This document shows, piece by piece, positions 19,722 through 30,932 of a stretch of 64,000 bases of DNA. The stretch's first letter is position 1. Every line of letters begins with the position of its first letter. A program made the position numbers and the translations under genes. The notes beneath the pieces are model-generated. The model saw only the letters and a list, made by a program, of their open reading frames with translations. It did no database searches and was not told where the DNA came from. Source of the stretch: Isotricha intestinalis (lineage: Eukaryota > Ciliophora > Litostomatea > Vestibuliferida > Isotrichidae); NCBI GenBank assembly GCA_023807065.1, contig JAJJLU010000002.1, forward strand, positions 26,058 to 90,057, read 5' to 3'.

Positions 19722-21701
19722 TCAAATATTAATTTTAAAATTTCTTTGTCTAGGCATTTTAGTTCTAATACCATCAATAATACTACTTCCTAATTCTCTT
19801 AAAAATTCATTTCTTTTAGGTTTACGTTGTCTTTTAGATTGTCCTTCATTATTATCTCCTTGATAATTTGATCTTTGACTTCCCCAATTTTTAGTTTTAA
19901 TGATATTAGTATTAAAATTATTTATTTGTGTCATATCTAAATTTCTTTTACTTAAATTAAAGAAACTTTGATGAAATAAATTTCTATTATTTATACTTTT
20001 ACTTTCATATTCATCTACTTCAGTTAAATTTCTCATTGAATCAAGTTCTAATTTCAATGATGTACTTAAAATTTTTTTTTTATTCATTTTTATTGTATCA
20101 TCTAAATTTAAAGTTAAATTGTTTTTAGAATAATTTAAAAAAGGATTATTTGATGATAATAAAGGATTTGAAATATTTAAATTATTTCCAATAGAATATG
20201 TATAATTTTTATTAGGAGAAAACTCTCTTTCTGAATTAAGAGTATTATAATTATTATTAGAACTATTTAATAAAGGATTACTCATTAAATTATTATTACT
20301 AACTAAATTATTATTATTATTTATCTTAGTATTACTATTATCTAAAATATTATCATTGCTTGAGTTGTTGTTATTAATTTGTTCTTTTTCTTCTAATTTC
20401 TTAATAGAATCATTAAAACTTGTTTTTAACATACTTTGATTTTGAAGAGGAACAAATTCATTTAAAATTTTATCATAATCTTCTAATGAAGTTTTATTAA
20501 AAAATTTACTAAATTCCATATTTCCACCTTTACTTTTTTTATTTTCTTGAATTTTAACTCCAACACTTGGTTTCATTATATCATAATTACTTCCCATTGG
20601 AATTATTTTTTCATTATTATTTATTTTTTCATTTAATTTTTCTTTAAATGGATCTATCACTTTATCTGAAGGATTCATTATTACTCCATTTTCATTTTTT
20701 GTTTCGTGAAAATTTGGCCTTTCTTTTTTTTTTGGAAGCTCTAATTTTTGATAATTTAAATTTTTAATATTATTTTTTAATAATGTGAATTCTTTTGCTA
20801 AATGATCTGTTTTTAATGGTTTAAATTTTAATATTGTTCCTTCAGAATCAAAAGTAAATTTTGTAAAATCAAAATTTTTTTCTTTTTTTTTTTGATCTTT
20901 TTCCTTTTCTTCTTTTTCTTTTAATTTTTCTTCTAAAATTTTTTGTTTTATTTCTTTTTCCCTTCTAATAATAAATTCATTCATTTCTCTTCTTAAATCT
21001 CTTATATTTTCAACATCTTTTTCATCTCTAAAATAATCTTCATTAACATTAGGAATATCAAAAGATTCAATTGGTAAAATAATATTTTTTTTTTTTTTAT
21101 CTATAATATCATTTTTATTAGTATTTTGATTATTATTAGTATTAATATTTTCTTTATTTAAATCAAAAGTATTTCTAAGAGTGCTTTTTCTTTCAACTTT
21201 TTTAATATCATTTGAATTTAAATTAGAATCTTTTTTTTCATTAATTACATTTTTACTTTCATTTAATTCTTTATTTTCTTCAATATTTTTTTCAAAAGGA
21301 ATATTCATTTTAATCATTGTACTCATACATCTATCTTCTTTACCTAAATTAGGTTCTTCAATTTCTATCCAAGTATTTTTATCATTTAAATAATTACTAA
21401 AATATAATTCATTTTCATTTTGTTCTGAATGAAAAATATATTTTTGAGATAAAATTGGTCTTATTTGATCTTTTATAAAATCAAAACAATATTCTCCCAT
21501 TCTTGTCTCTATTTCATTACTTTTTGATTTTCTTATTGATAATGAGATTATTTTATCTATTAATATTTTTATTATTGCTTCTGAAGGAATTGAATATTTT
21601 GATTCTTCTTCTATTTGATTGTGATCTATTGTTTCATTTAAATCTTTCTCTTTTTGATTTTGATTTTGATTTTCAGTTTCTTTTTCATTCTGTTTCGACA
21701 T
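19722..21701 (-). CDS. Hypothetical protein with conserved-looking N-terminal domain
   Basis: 659 aa, not recognised. After a Gln/Asn/Glu-rich leader, residues about 38-130 look folded: a helix (IPSEAIIKILIDKIISLSI), then GEYCFDFIKDQIRPIL, then WIEIEEPNLGKEDRCMS. Residues about 225-300 hold a charged helix (EKDVENIRDLRREMNEFIIR followed by Lys/Glu repeats, likely coiled coil), then FDFTKFTFDSEGTILKFKPL. The remainder is Asn/Ser-rich and low complexity, ending with basic patches SKRQRKPKRNEFLRELGSS and KMPRQRNFKINI. No membrane segment. The layout recalls large axonemal or cortical accessory proteins, but I cannot name a family. Confidence 0.6.
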   Translation of the reverse strand: MSKQNEKETENQNQNQKEKDLNETIDHNQIEEESKYSIPSEAIIKILIDKIISLSIRKSKSNEIETRMGEYCFDFIKDQIRPILSQKYIFHSEQNENELYFSNYLNDKNTWIEIEEPNLGKEDRCMSTMIKMNIPFEKNIEENKELNESKNVINEKKDSNLNSNDIKKVERKSTLRNTFDLNKENINTNNNQNTNKNDIIDKKKKNIILPIESFDIPNVNEDYFRDEKDVENIRDLRREMNEFIIRREKEIKQKILEEKLKEKEEKEKDQKKKEKNFDFTKFTFDSEGTILKFKPLKTDHLAKEFTLLKNNIKNLNYQKLELPKKKERPNFHETKNENGVIMNPSDKVIDPFKEKLNEKINNNEKIIPMGSNYDIMKPSVGVKIQENKKSKGGNMEFSKFFNKTSLEDYDKILNEFVPLQNQSMLKTSFNDSIKKLEEKEQINNNNSSNDNILDNSNTKINNNNNLVSNNNLMSNPLLNSSNNNYNTLNSEREFSPNKNYTYSIGNNLNISNPLLSSNNPFLNYSKNNLTLNLDDTIKMNKKKILSTSLKLELDSMRNLTEVDEYESKSINNRNLFHQSFFNLSKRNLDMTQINNFNTNIIKTKNWGSQRSNYQGDNNEGQSKRQRKPKRNEFLRELGSSIIDGIRTKMPRQRNFKINI

Positions 21702-22341
21702 TTTTTTTTATTGAATTTTTTTCATAAAGTTTTTTTTTTTATATTAAGGAAATTATTATATAATGAATTGTTTTAATATAATTCTTTTTTTATAGATTAA
21801 ATATTTTAATCATTTAATTGATTTTAAACATTTTTGATAAAGTTTTTTCATCAATAAGAAATTAATATTATAGATAATATAATATCATCATTATAAAATT
21901 TTCCAATATTTTAAATAACTTTTATAATTTTTTCTTATTCAAAAAAGTTTTAAAATTATATCTAATTATTTTTTATCTTTTCAATTTTCGAATTATATTT
22001 TGATGTTTTCGTAAAGTTTTTTATTCTGAATTATTATTTTCATTTTTTGAGTTGTTTTTTTATCGTTTCATATTAAATAATTGTTAGAATTTAAACATTT
22101 ATTTTTATCATAAAATTTCTAAAGTTAATGAATATATAATTTATCAGAATACTTTTTTCAAAATTTTGTTGAAAAAAATAAATCACCTTATTTTTTAAAT
22201 TAAACTTAATTGAATTATTTTTACCCTTTACCTGATTAAAAAAAAATATTTTTTTTAAAAATTTTTTATTTAACTTAAAAGGAATTGAAATTTATAATAA
22301 TAATAAAGTAAAGGCACAAACCAACAAAAATAAAAAATTAT
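21702..22341. other. Intergenic, no gene recognised
   Basis: 640 AT-rich bases between the start of the 19722-21701 gene and the 3' end of the phosphatase gene. Long T and A runs; no supported feature. Confidence 0.5.
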
Positions 22342-23478
22342 TTAAACATTCATTAAAACATTTGAAGGTACATTACTTAATAAATTTTTTTCAATTTCTT
22401 CCATAATGCTTTTAAAATTAAAAAAATGTTCATTAACTTTTCTAACATCTTGAGCATTCGAAAGAAATCCAATTAAATAATTTAAAACATTTAATAATTC
22501 CATATCACTTTTATCACCATAAAAAGAATTAATTAAAATTCCATTAGATATTTGATTCATAAAAGAATATAATGAATTATCAACAATTATTACATTTTCC
22601 ATATTTTGAAAAATTGAAATATCTTTTATAAAAATTTGATTATTAATGTTTAAACAATCATTTCTAAATAATATTTCTTTAAATATATTTCTTTCTGGAT
22701 CTATTAAATTAATTATTGAATTGCAGTAATTTATTGTTGATGCTGTATAAATATATAAATCAAATTTTTCTTTTGCAATTTTTAAAAAATCAAATAATCC
22801 TGGTCTTAAATATATTCCTACTGAATAATTTATATTATTATCATCATTAAAATTTATTATTCCATCATAATTATTTAATAATTTAAATTTTCCTTCAAAA
22901 TCTGAATGAATTAAAGTTTCATCAAGGTCTAAAACTAAAATTTTTTTTTCATTATTATTATTCATTTCAATATTATGATTATTGCTATTTTTTTCATTAA
23001 TAATATCATTATTGTTATTATTATCATTATTAATATTATTATTATTAATATTATTGTTATTATTATTAATATTATAATTATTCTTATTATATTTCAAATC
23101 ATTATTATTATTTTTTTCTTTTTCAATATTCTCTTCTTTTTCATCTTTGATTTTCTTTTCATTTTTTCCCTTTTGAAAATCTGAATTTTGATTTTGTAAA
23201 AATTGTTTAATTAAAATAATAGAAGTTAAAGTATTAGTAACATAATTTTGATAATTTCCAGCATAATTAAAAGAAGAATCAATAATAGGAAAATCAAAAA
23301 CCATTTCTACCATAGAGCCAGTGATAGATTTGGTTACATTTTTTTTCATTTTTGAGTCTTTTCCACTTTTTGGTGAAAAAGACTCATTTAAAGAGTCATC
23401 GTCAAAAATTCCAACACTTACTATAGGATTGGTATATTTTTGAGACTCCTCTTCATTTATTTCATTAGTGGCTCTCAT
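22342..23478 (-). CDS. FCP1/SCP-type (HAD) protein phosphatase
   Basis: 378 aa. The HAD phosphatase core begins at about 180 with KKILVLDLDETLIHSD, the DxDx(T/V) motif whose first Asp is the phosphoacceptor. It continues with YLRPGLFDFLKIAKEKFDLY, YTASTINYCNSII, a FRNDC block and NVIIVDNSLYSF, as in CTD small phosphatases and Dullard. These enzymes dephosphorylate the RNA polymerase II CTD or other Ser-phosphoproteins. The N-terminal 180 residues carry an acidic/Ser region and a long Asn homopolymer (about 128-178, encoded by AAT repeats). There is no BRCT domain, so it is SCP/NIF-like rather than full FCP1. No membrane segment was seen. Assignment to the family is strong. Confidence 0.88.
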   Translation of the reverse strand: MRATNEINEEESQKYTNPIVSVGIFDDDSLNESFSPKSGKDSKMKKNVTKSITGSMVEMVFDFPIIDSSFNYAGNYQNYVTNTLTSIILIKQFLQNQNSDFQKGKNEKKIKDEKEENIEKEKNNNNDLKYNKNNYNINNNNNNINNNNINNDNNNNNDIINEKNSNNHNIEMNNNNEKKILVLDLDETLIHSDFEGKFKLLNNYDGIINFNDDNNINYSVGIYLRPGLFDFLKIAKEKFDLYIYTASTINYCNSIINLIDPERNIFKEILFRNDCLNINNQIFIKDISIFQNMENVIIVDNSLYSFMNQISNGILINSFYGDKSDMELLNVLNYLIGFLSNAQDVRKVNEHFFNFKSIMEEIEKNLLSNVPSNVLMNV

Positions 23479-23969
23479 TTAATTATATTTTTTTTTTGTT
23501 TATTTTTATTTATTTAGTAAAATTTTTATTTTGTGTTTTTTTGGTTATTTTTTTTTATTTATTTGATAATGATATTTTTTACAGGTTTTTTATACATATT
23601 TAATTTCTTTTTGTTATTTTTATTTTTTTACATTTTTATTTTGATCCTTATTTTTTTTTTTATTTGTTTTATTTTTTTTTTTTGTTTTTATAAATAAAAT
23701 AATATATCAAATAAAAAAAATTATACAGTTTAATTTTTTTTTTTCCATTATTTGAATTTAAATTAAATCAAATTTATATTATATTATCAATATAAAAATC
23801 AAATCTTCTCTACAAAAATCCTAAAAAACATTTTTGAAATATTTAAAACAAAAAAAAAAGAAAATAAGGACAAAAATAAAAAAAATAAATAAAAAATTTA
23901 AAATACTTTTTATTAAATCTTCAAAAATAAAAAAAACAAAATTTAAACTTTATAAAAACAAAAAATGAA
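23479..23969. other. Intergenic, T-rich, no gene recognised
   Basis: 491 bases between the phosphatase start and the RBX1 stop, dominated by long T runs on the plus strand (A runs in the transcribed sense). Should include the phosphatase promoter and RBX1 3' UTR. Nothing else supported. Confidence 0.5.
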
Positions 23970-24266
23970 TCACATTTTTTGAAATTCCCAATCTCTATTA
24001 TCCAAAGGACAAACAGGCCTAGTTTTAAGCCATTTAGTAATGCAATGATAATGAAAAGTATGATTACAAGTTCCCCATGCAACAGGACAATCAATTGTTT
24101 GATGATTATCTTGAAGAGCTTGACATTCTATACATGGATCTTGAACATTATTTTTACATATTGCACATGTATCTATGTGAACATCCCATGCCCATAATGC
24201 TACTGCTGTCCATTTTTTAATTTTAAATATTTCTTCTTCTGGGTTTTCTGTTTTTACTGGTTCCAT
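23970..24266 (-). CDS. RBX1: RING-box protein 1 (RBX1), cullin-RING E3 ligase subunit
   Basis: 98 aa, close to the usual length of about 108. It is the RING-H2 subunit that recruits the E2 (or NEDD8 E2) to cullins. The diagnostic RBX1 layout is complete: the cullin-binding strand [13 protein letters not shown], then [20 protein letters not shown], a [17 protein letters not shown] helix, and [17 protein letters not shown]. All zinc ligands of the extended RING are present. It stops with TGA shortly after WEFQ, so only the short terminal tail differs from other RBX1 proteins. The residues after WEFQ and the poor N-terminal conservation are normal. Very confident; the alternative paralogue RBX2 is less likely from the [13 protein letters not shown] block. 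Confidence 0.96.
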   Translation of the reverse strand: MEPVKTENPEEEIFKIKKWTAVALWAWDVHIDTCAICKNNVQDPCIECQALQDNHQTIDCPVAWGTCNHTFHYHCITKWLKTRPVCPLDNRDWEFQKM

Positions 24267-24696
24267 TATTTTTTTATTTTTTATATTTTTTTTATTTAAA
24301 TTTTTGTTTTTTTGGAAAAATAAATTTTAAGTTTTTGATAATATTAATATACTTTTATTATATTTTTTTAAAATAAATATAGAAACCTATTAATATTTAC
24401 AATTCGAGAATATATTAATATTTCTCAAATTATCAATATATCATATTTTTTTTTTATATTTCAAACATACTTAAACACAATATAATTTCATCTAAAAAAT
24501 AAAAAAAAGAAATTTATTTTCAAATTTTTTATAATAATATTATTTAATCACAATTAAAAACCTGAATATTATCAAAACGATCCATTAATATAAAAAAGTT
24601 CTAAAATATAAACAGTAAAATAAAAAAATATGCCAAATAAAAAAAATAAAAAAAACCAAAAAAATAATATACCAATAAAAAATTTCCAAAAATTTT
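24267..24696. other. Intergenic, no gene recognised
   Basis: 430 AT-rich bases holding the RBX1 promoter and the 3' flank of the kinase. No frame or repeat is supported. Confidence 0.5.
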
Positions 24697-25617
24697 TCAT
24701 TCCAACAAATTTCTAATTCTAATAGCTTCATTAAGAGCAGTTTTAGCATTAAATCTCCTAGCAGGATATTTTTCTAATAATCTCATACATAAATTCCTAA
24801 TATCTTCATGAGCAATAACATCAAATTGAATATCTTTTTCTAAGACTTCATTATCAATATCTTTATCTTCACCCTCAGTACTAAAAGGTTGACAACCAGT
24901 GGCCATATTAAAAAGAATGACCCCAACACTCCATAAATCAATTTTTTCACTATAAGACCATTTTTGTATTATTTCAGGAGCAGTGTATATTGGAGTTCCA
25001 AAAAAATCATTCATAAATCCTGTTTTTGGTATATGACATGCAAAACCAAAATCTATTAATTTTATTATTGGCTTTTTTTCCTTATATTCTATTAAAAAAT
25101 TTTCTGGCTTTAAATCACGGTGAACAATGTTTAATTCATTATGCAAATATGATATTGTACTCAATATTTGAATTAAAAAATCCATTGTTTCTATATTATT
25201 TAATTTTCCTTCTGAGGAATTTAATATATATTCAAATAAATCTCCTCCTTCTACTAATTCCATTATGAAACTTATTGTTTTTGCATCTTCATATATTTCA
25301 TATGTTCTTATTATATTTTTGTGATTCATTGATTTTGAAATTTGTACTTCTTCTGTTATATGAATATAATTTTTTATCGTGTTTTTATTTACTCTTTTAA
25401 CTGCAAAAGTTTGGCCTTTTAAATTAGTCGCTTCACATACTATTCCACTTGAACCTTTCCCTAAATATTCTTCTTTTAATTTATAATATTTTGTTATATC
25501 ATCTTTTTTTGTATACCTATCTGGAAAAAAAAAATCACCGTCTTTTGTTGTTTTTATATGAAAATCACTGTTTATTGTTATTTCTTTGGTTTTTGGGTCT
25601 GAGGAACAAGTACCCAT
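24697..25617 (-). CDS. CAMK/CDPK-type Ser/Thr kinase without EF-hands, N-myristoylatable
   Basis: 306 aa. It starts MGTCSSDPK, a candidate myristoylation and palmitoylation site. The kinase domain fills about 44-305: Gly loop LGKGSSGIV, VAIK-Lys in FAVKRV, the helix C Glu in HITEEVQIS, gatekeeper region FIMELVEGGDLFEYI, catalytic VHRDLKPENFLIEY, DFGFACHIP, and GTPIYTAPEI. HRD, DFG and APE residues are all present, so it should be active. It resembles the kinase half of calcium-dependent protein kinases, but the gene ends (TGA) right after the C-lobe helix with no junction helix and no EF-hands. I looked for an intron leading to EF-hands downstream and saw none. Probably a membrane-tethered kinase; the substrate is unknown. 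Confidence 0.9.
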   Translation of the reverse strand: MGTCSSDPKTKEITINSDFHIKTTKDGDFFFPDRYTKKDDITKYYKLKEEYLGKGSSGIVCEATNLKGQTFAVKRVNKNTIKNYIHITEEVQISKSMNHKNIIRTYEIYEDAKTISFIMELVEGGDLFEYILNSSEGKLNNIETMDFLIQILSTISYLHNELNIVHRDLKPENFLIEYKEKKPIIKLIDFGFACHIPKTGFMNDFFGTPIYTAPEIIQKWSYSEKIDLWSVGVILFNMATGCQPFSTEGEDKDIDNEVLEKDIQFDVIAHEDIRNLCMRLLEKYPARRFNAKTALNEAIRIRNLLE

Positions 25618-26078
25618 TTTTTTATATTTATTTTACTTTGGAAATAATATTTAAATACAATGAAAAAAATCAAACTTCAAGTAATTCAATAGTTATTAAA
25701 TAGTAAAGTCAAATCATACATAAAAATATAAAATTTATCATATATAAAATAGGATTTTATAATATATATAAACGAATTAGTTGTTAAATAATTATTTCTT
25801 TTGTTTTTATCTTTCAATTATTGTTTTATATAGTAAAATGATTAATTTCAAATTATATATTAATTCAATTAGCAAATTTAAATATATTATTTTTTTTTTC
25901 GAGAGAAATTTAATTTTAATTATAAAAAATTCTATTCATAAATTAATTTATTATATTCTTTTGAAAAGATGAAAACCAAAAATTGATTTTTATTTCAATA
26001 AAATATTTTTTAATTTTAATAAATTTTTTTTGTTTAATGAATAAATTGATATTTGATAAAGTGGAAAATATTTAATAA
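25618..26078. promoter_or_regulatory. Divergent intergenic region
   Basis: 461 bases between the starts of the kinase (minus) and the TmcB-like gene (plus), so both promoters should lie here. It is AT-rich with no motif I can name. Short open frames here have no coding character. Confidence 0.45.
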
Positions 26079-29000
26079 ATGAAAAAAGAAAATGAACAAG
26101 AATTACTAAATTTAAAATTAAACATAAACAAAACCTCAAATAAAGCAAGTAATTTAGTAAATGGAATAAAATCTCATTTTTTTCATTTAATATATATTTT
26201 AATCCAAAATCAAGCAGATGATATTTTTTTAGAATCAATTTTAATAGTATTTCAATTTATTCAATTAATTTCATTTCCTTTATGTGATATATTTAAAGAT
26301 GGTTGGAAAAAGAAATATTATAAAACAATAAGTTTATTTTTTCAATATTCAACAATAACTCCAATTTTTGAAGGAAATAACAAAATATTTATAGTAATGT
26401 ATTTTTTTGTAATTATATATGTAATATTTAATATTGTAGTATTTTCATATGGAATGTTTTTAGTTTCGAAATATCAATTAAAATCAGAATTTTTAATTGA
26501 ATTATTAATAAAAATATTTAAATTTGATTCTGTTATTTTTCTTCCTATAACAAAAATGTTATTTTCAGTTTATGGTTGTGAAAATAAAAGAATGAAATAT
26601 GCAAATGATATAAAATGTTTTAAAAGCATTCATTGGGGACTTTGTATAATAAGTGGAATAATGTTGATAATATACTTATATATATCTGTTATTGTTCATA
26701 TTATTTTTTATGAATTTCACCCTTCTAAAAGAGCAATAATGGCAAAATTAATTTCTAAAACAGATACTCAATTAATAATTATTAAATTTATTCTAGTTTT
26801 TTTATATCAATTTTTTCCAAAGGAAGATTTATTACTTTCTTCAATTACTTTAATTTTTGGAATTTTATTCACATATGAATTTTGGAAATATAAACCTTAC
26901 TTTGATAGATATATTACTAATTTATTATTAATTATGTATTATACTTTTGCTTGGTGTTGCTTTGTTTGTTTTTTAAGTTTAGTTTTAAAAAATAGTTCTT
27001 TTCAAGGAGGAATGCCAATGTTTATTTTAGGCAGTTTAATTATTATAATGGGGACTGATTATGTTACTCCGAAATATTCTTTTGAAGAAATTTTAAATTT
27101 TGCTGATATTAAATCAGAATATGAATTTTTAAAACATATTAAAATTTTTTTAAAAATTGTTGAAAATTCTGAAAAAGATATTAGAGCAAGAGATAATATA
27201 ATTTTATTTGGTTATATTACTGAATTTGAAAAAACTTGTGCTGATGAAAATTGTGCTTTAAAACATTTTATGAATGAAGATTTTAGTCAAGATAATTTAT
27301 TTGATTCTAGAATATTTTTATTACAACATGCAGAACTTTTATATAAAACTGCATTAACAAAATATCCAAGTTCTGTAAGATTAAGATTATCTTTTGGTTT
27401 ATTTTTATATGATAAATTAAATAAAAAAACAAAAGGTCAAAAAGAAGTATTTTCTATGAAAAATCAAATTGTAAATTTGGAAGATTCATTTTTAATATAT
27501 AGAGTAGAAAGATATATGGAAGATTCAACAGATAACAATTTAGATAATGATGGTTTAGTTTCTTCTATAACATATAAATCAATATTAAATTCATTTAAAA
27601 ATTTAATAAGTAAAATAACAGTAAATTATATAGAATTTTGGTCATTATTAGCAGTTTCTGAAGATAAAAGAGCAGATAATTTTCATAAAATGAGTTCAAT
27701 AGGAAATAAAATATCTCAAAGTTTAGAAGAAATAAATAAAACTTTTGAAACTTTAACTAAAGTTAATCCTTCTGATCCAGATGTTATTAAATTATATTCT
27801 CAATTTTTATCTGAAGTTACTAATAATCAAAAAAAAGCTACTTTATATAATAATAAATTAGATGAATTGGAAATGAAGAAAAATAAATACGATGAAAATA
27901 ATTTATATACTTTAAATTATAAAGGTTTATCAAGATATGAAGATAAATATATAGTAATTTCAGGTCAAAATTCTATTTTTGGAAATATTATAAATTTATC
28001 TCCTTCTGTTTGTCATTTATTTGGTTTTACTAAAAATGAATTAATAGGACAAAAAATTGATTATATTATGCCTGAATTATTTCAAGTTCCACATAAAGAA
28101 ATTTTACATGAAAGATTAGAAGATTTTAAAAAACATGCTATTGCAAAAAGAAAAGAAATTGTTCCTAATACTCATTCAATATTAAAAGATGTTGTTTCTT
28201 TTGGAAATAATAAATTAAAATATTTAGTTCCTATTAAATTAAAAGTTGGATTAGTTTCTACTGAAGAAGGAGAAATATTTTTTATAAGTAAAATATATGA
28301 AAGTGAAAATATAAATAAAAAAAGTGATTTTGAATCTTGTATTGTTTTAACTGATACTAATTTAATTATACAAAATTTTAGTCCTGAAGGACCAAAATTA
28401 TTAAATTTAAATTCTTCAGTGATAAAAAATAATATTGAAATAACAGAATATATAAAAGAATTTAATGAAAAATTTTTAAAACATATTGTATTAATTGAAG
28501 ATCAAGAACCTTTAAAAATAAAGCAAATGAAAATTCATTTATTAAATAAATTATTTAGAAATAGAAGTAAAATAACATGGAAATATGATGGAACATTAGT
28601 TGATGCAAGTTATAAATGGAAAAATTATAGTAAAATTTTTGATAATTCTATTCCAAATGAACATGGAATTAATAAAATGGAAATATCAAATAGTGTAAAA
28701 AAACTAAAAAATAATAATAATATTTCTTCTCCTAGAAAATTAACTGCTCTACCAAAAAAAATAATAAGAAGTCCTGAAAAAAATAAAACCAAAAAAACAA
28801 AAGATATTCATTTAAATAATAGTTCAAGTAATATAACAAGTAATATTCAAATAATAAATAATAATATAGATTTTAATTCAAACATTGGAACAAAAGTTGT
28901 TTCTTTTACTCCAAAAAATTCAAATTCTAATTTAAACAATAATAACATTAATGTTTTAAGGGCAAATTCAATATTTTTAAAAGGAGAAGAATTTTATTTA

Positions 29001-30932
29001 TCTATTGAAGATGTTTTAATTAACCATAAACAAATTGGATTTATTTTTATATTTGAAAGACCAAAAACAACTCAAAAAGAATCCACAATAATAATATCTC
29101 CAACATCAAAACCTTCTTTTAAAAATCAAGTAAATTCACTACATTTAAAAAATTCATCATCTAATTTATCTAAATTTAACAATTCAAATAATATGAATAA
29201 CCCAATTAATATAGAGCCATCATTTATTCCAATATTAAATGAAGAAGATGAATTTATAATCAATATTCAAAAAATGGCTTTTACTCAATTTAAACCTAAA
29301 AATTATTCTAATAATGAATTAAAACAATTAGCAGTTAAAAAATTAGCGACAATGACTGGATATAATTCTAATGATAAATCAGAAGAAAATGAAGAATTAG
29401 AAAGCAGTTATTCTTCAAGTGATTGTGATTATGATGATGATTCTATTGATATTAAAAGTGATAATAATAATCAAATGTTAAAAAGAGATGAAAGCAATGT
29501 TTCTAAGAAAAATCATTTATTTGATGAAAAAAATAATATTGATGATTATTATCATATTGATATTTCCAAAATCACTTATTGGATTTATGATTTTAAAAAT
29601 GGAGGAATTGATTTTGTCAAGGATAATGAATATAAAATTAATCCTGTTGAACAAAAAACAATGGAATATAAAAGAGAGTTAAATGAAAACACTGAATTTA
29701 CTAATAATGATAATAAAAGTGATTCAGCTAAAAATAATAATAAGAAAAAAAATAGTGAAAATGAAAATGAAAATATTTTTTATGATGAAAAACAAATTTT
29801 ATTAAAACAAATTAAACAAGCTTTAAATAATAAAGAAACTCATTCTTCTATTATTAAATTATGTCTTGCAAGCTTTGTAATCTTTTTAATAATAAGTGCT
29901 TCTGCAATTTTATGTTTAATTGCTTTTTTAAGTGGAAAAAATAGTTGTTCTAAAAGTTATAATATATTATCTAAATCAATATTATTTCATAAAAACATTT
30001 TAGTAACTGTATTTTATATTCGAGAACTGTTAATAATTAAAAGAGATGAATACACTAATATTTATATACCAAATAAGGAAGATTATTTCAAAAATATTTC
30101 TTCAACTTGTTATGATTATTTTGTTGATTCAATATATTTATTATCAAATTTATCTACTTCTGTTGAAACTTTAAGTAAAAAAAATAAGGAAAGATTACAA
30201 AATAAAGAAATTAGTTTAGATATAATTGATTTTGAACATTCTACAAGTAAAGATATTAAAATTAAAACTTATAAATTAACTGTTTTTTCAGCTTATGATG
30301 AATTAATTGCTTCTTTATATCATATTTCACAAATTGACGTTGAAAAAATTAATTCTTTTTGTGATAATGTTTATTATTATATGAGGAATTGTTTAAATTC
30401 AATTGAAACTGAATCTAATGAATTAATAGAAAATTTTTTAGATGAATTTTATAAAACAACAAAATCAAAAAAACAGTTCATTATTATTTGTATGGGAACA
30501 ACAATTTTAGCATATATTATTTGTTATTTTATTTTTGTTTATTTTTATGAATTAGTAGAATTAAAAAAAGAAAGTTACTTATCTGTTTTTTATGAAATAG
30601 GAAATATTTTTATATATAATTCCTTAATGAAATGTGAGAAATTTTCTCAAAAATTACAAATTGAAAATGACGGTGTTAATCAAGATAAACTTTCTTTTGA
30701 AGAAGATTCAGAAGAATATTATTCTCAAAATGCAGAAAATTTACTTACAAATTCATCTTCAAATGAGATAAAATCGAATAATAATAATCAAATGAAAAAT
30801 CAAATTAAACATACAGAAAAATCAAGTCATCATACAACAAATAAAAAAAAAGGAATTTTAATATTATGTTCATTGTTAACATATACTTTAATAACATATA
30901 CTTTTTTTTATTTTATAAACGAACAGATATAA
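26079..30932 (+). CDS. TmcB-like (tiny macrocysts) PAS-domain multi-pass membrane protein, 5' part of an interrupted gene
   Basis: 1617 codons. Residues about 45-335 form several membrane helices. Residues about 400-625 have the soluble block typical of this family (FLLQHAELLYKTALTKYPSS, FGLFLYDKLN). A PAS-like domain at about 627-750 contains NIINLSPSVCHLFGFTKNEL, then IGQKIDYIMPELF. After an Asn/Ser-rich linker there are more membrane helices near 1264-1287, 1466-1490 and 1588-1610. Such proteins are very numerous in ciliates and related to Dictyostelium TmcB; they are thought to be sensory, but no ligand is established. The frame meets TAA at 30930 just after the last helix. The next 880 bases continue the protein (see the following entry), so this gene is probably broken or misassembled at about 30919-30990. 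Confidence 0.8.
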   Translation: MKKENEQELLNLKLNINKTSNKASNLVNGIKSHFFHLIYILIQNQADDIFLESILIVFQFIQLISFPLCDIFKDGWKKKYYKTISLFFQYSTITPIFEGNNKIFIVMYFFVIIYVIFNIVVFSYGMFLVSKYQLKSEFLIELLIKIFKFDSVIFLPITKMLFSVYGCENKRMKYANDIKCFKSIHWGLCIISGIMLIIYLYISVIVHIIFYEFHPSKRAIMAKLISKTDTQLIIIKFILVFLYQFFPKEDLLLSSITLIFGILFTYEFWKYKPYFDRYITNLLLIMYYTFAWCCFVCFLSLVLKNSSFQGGMPMFILGSLIIIMGTDYVTPKYSFEEILNFADIKSEYEFLKHIKIFLKIVENSEKDIRARDNIILFGYITEFEKTCADENCALKHFMNEDFSQDNLFDSRIFLLQHAELLYKTALTKYPSSVRLRLSFGLFLYDKLNKKTKGQKEVFSMKNQIVNLEDSFLIYRVERYMEDSTDNNLDNDGLVSSITYKSILNSFKNLISKITVNYIEFWSLLAVSEDKRADNFHKMSSIGNKISQSLEEINKTFETLTKVNPSDPDVIKLYSQFLSEVTNNQKKATLYNNKLDELEMKKNKYDENNLYTLNYKGLSRYEDKYIVISGQNSIFGNIINLSPSVCHLFGFTKNELIGQKIDYIMPELFQVPHKEILHERLEDFKKHAIAKRKEIVPNTHSILKDVVSFGNNKLKYLVPIKLKVGLVSTEEGEIFFISKIYESENINKKSDFESCIVLTDTNLIIQNFSPEGPKLLNLNSSVIKNNIEITEYIKEFNEKFLKHIVLIEDQEPLKIKQMKIHLLNKLFRNRSKITWKYDGTLVDASYKWKNYSKIFDNSIPNEHGINKMEISNSVKKLKNNNNISSPRKLTALPKKIIRSPEKNKTKKTKDIHLNNSSSNITSNIQIINNNIDFNSNIGTKVVSFTPKNSNSNLNNNNINVLRANSIFLKGEEFYLSIEDVLINHKQIGFIFIFERPKTTQKESTIIISPTSKPSFKNQVNSLHLKNSSSNLSKFNNSNNMNNPINIEPSFIPILNEEDEFIINIQKMAFTQFKPKNYSNNELKQLAVKKLATMTGYNSNDKSEENEELESSYSSSDCDYDDDSIDIKSDNNNQMLKRDESNVSKKNHLFDEKNNIDDYYHIDISKITYWIYDFKNGGIDFVKDNEYKINPVEQKTMEYKRELNENTEFTNNDNKSDSAKNNNKKKNSENENENIFYDEKQILLKQIKQALNNKETHSSIIKLCLASFVIFLIISASAILCLIAFLSGKNSCSKSYNILSKSILFHKNILVTVFYIRELLIIKRDEYTNIYIPNKEDYFKNISSTCYDYFVDSIYLLSNLSTSVETLSKKNKERLQNKEISLDIIDFEHSTSKDIKIKTYKLTVFSAYDELIASLYHISQIDVEKINSFCDNVYYYMRNCLNSIETESNELIENFLDEFYKTTKSKKQFIIICMGTTILAYIICYFIFVYFYELVELKKESYLSVFYEIGNIFIYNSLMKCEKFSQKLQIENDGVNQDKLSFEEDSEEYYSQNAENLLTNSSSNEIKSNNNNQMKNQIKHTEKSSHHTTNKKKGILILCSLLTYTLITYTFFYFINEQI

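Noticed and set aside
22975..23184. Plus-strand frame rich in Ile opposite the phosphatase
   Set aside because: It is the complement of the AAT repeats coding for the Asn run and has no independent coding character.
24406..24426. Imperfect palindrome near the RBX1 promoter
   Set aside because: Several mismatches in an AT-rich background; not better than chance.
25781..25972. 63-codon frame in the kinase/TmcB intergenic region
   Set aside because: Short, hydrophobic and AT-driven, with no recognisable domain and lying in a divergent promoter region.
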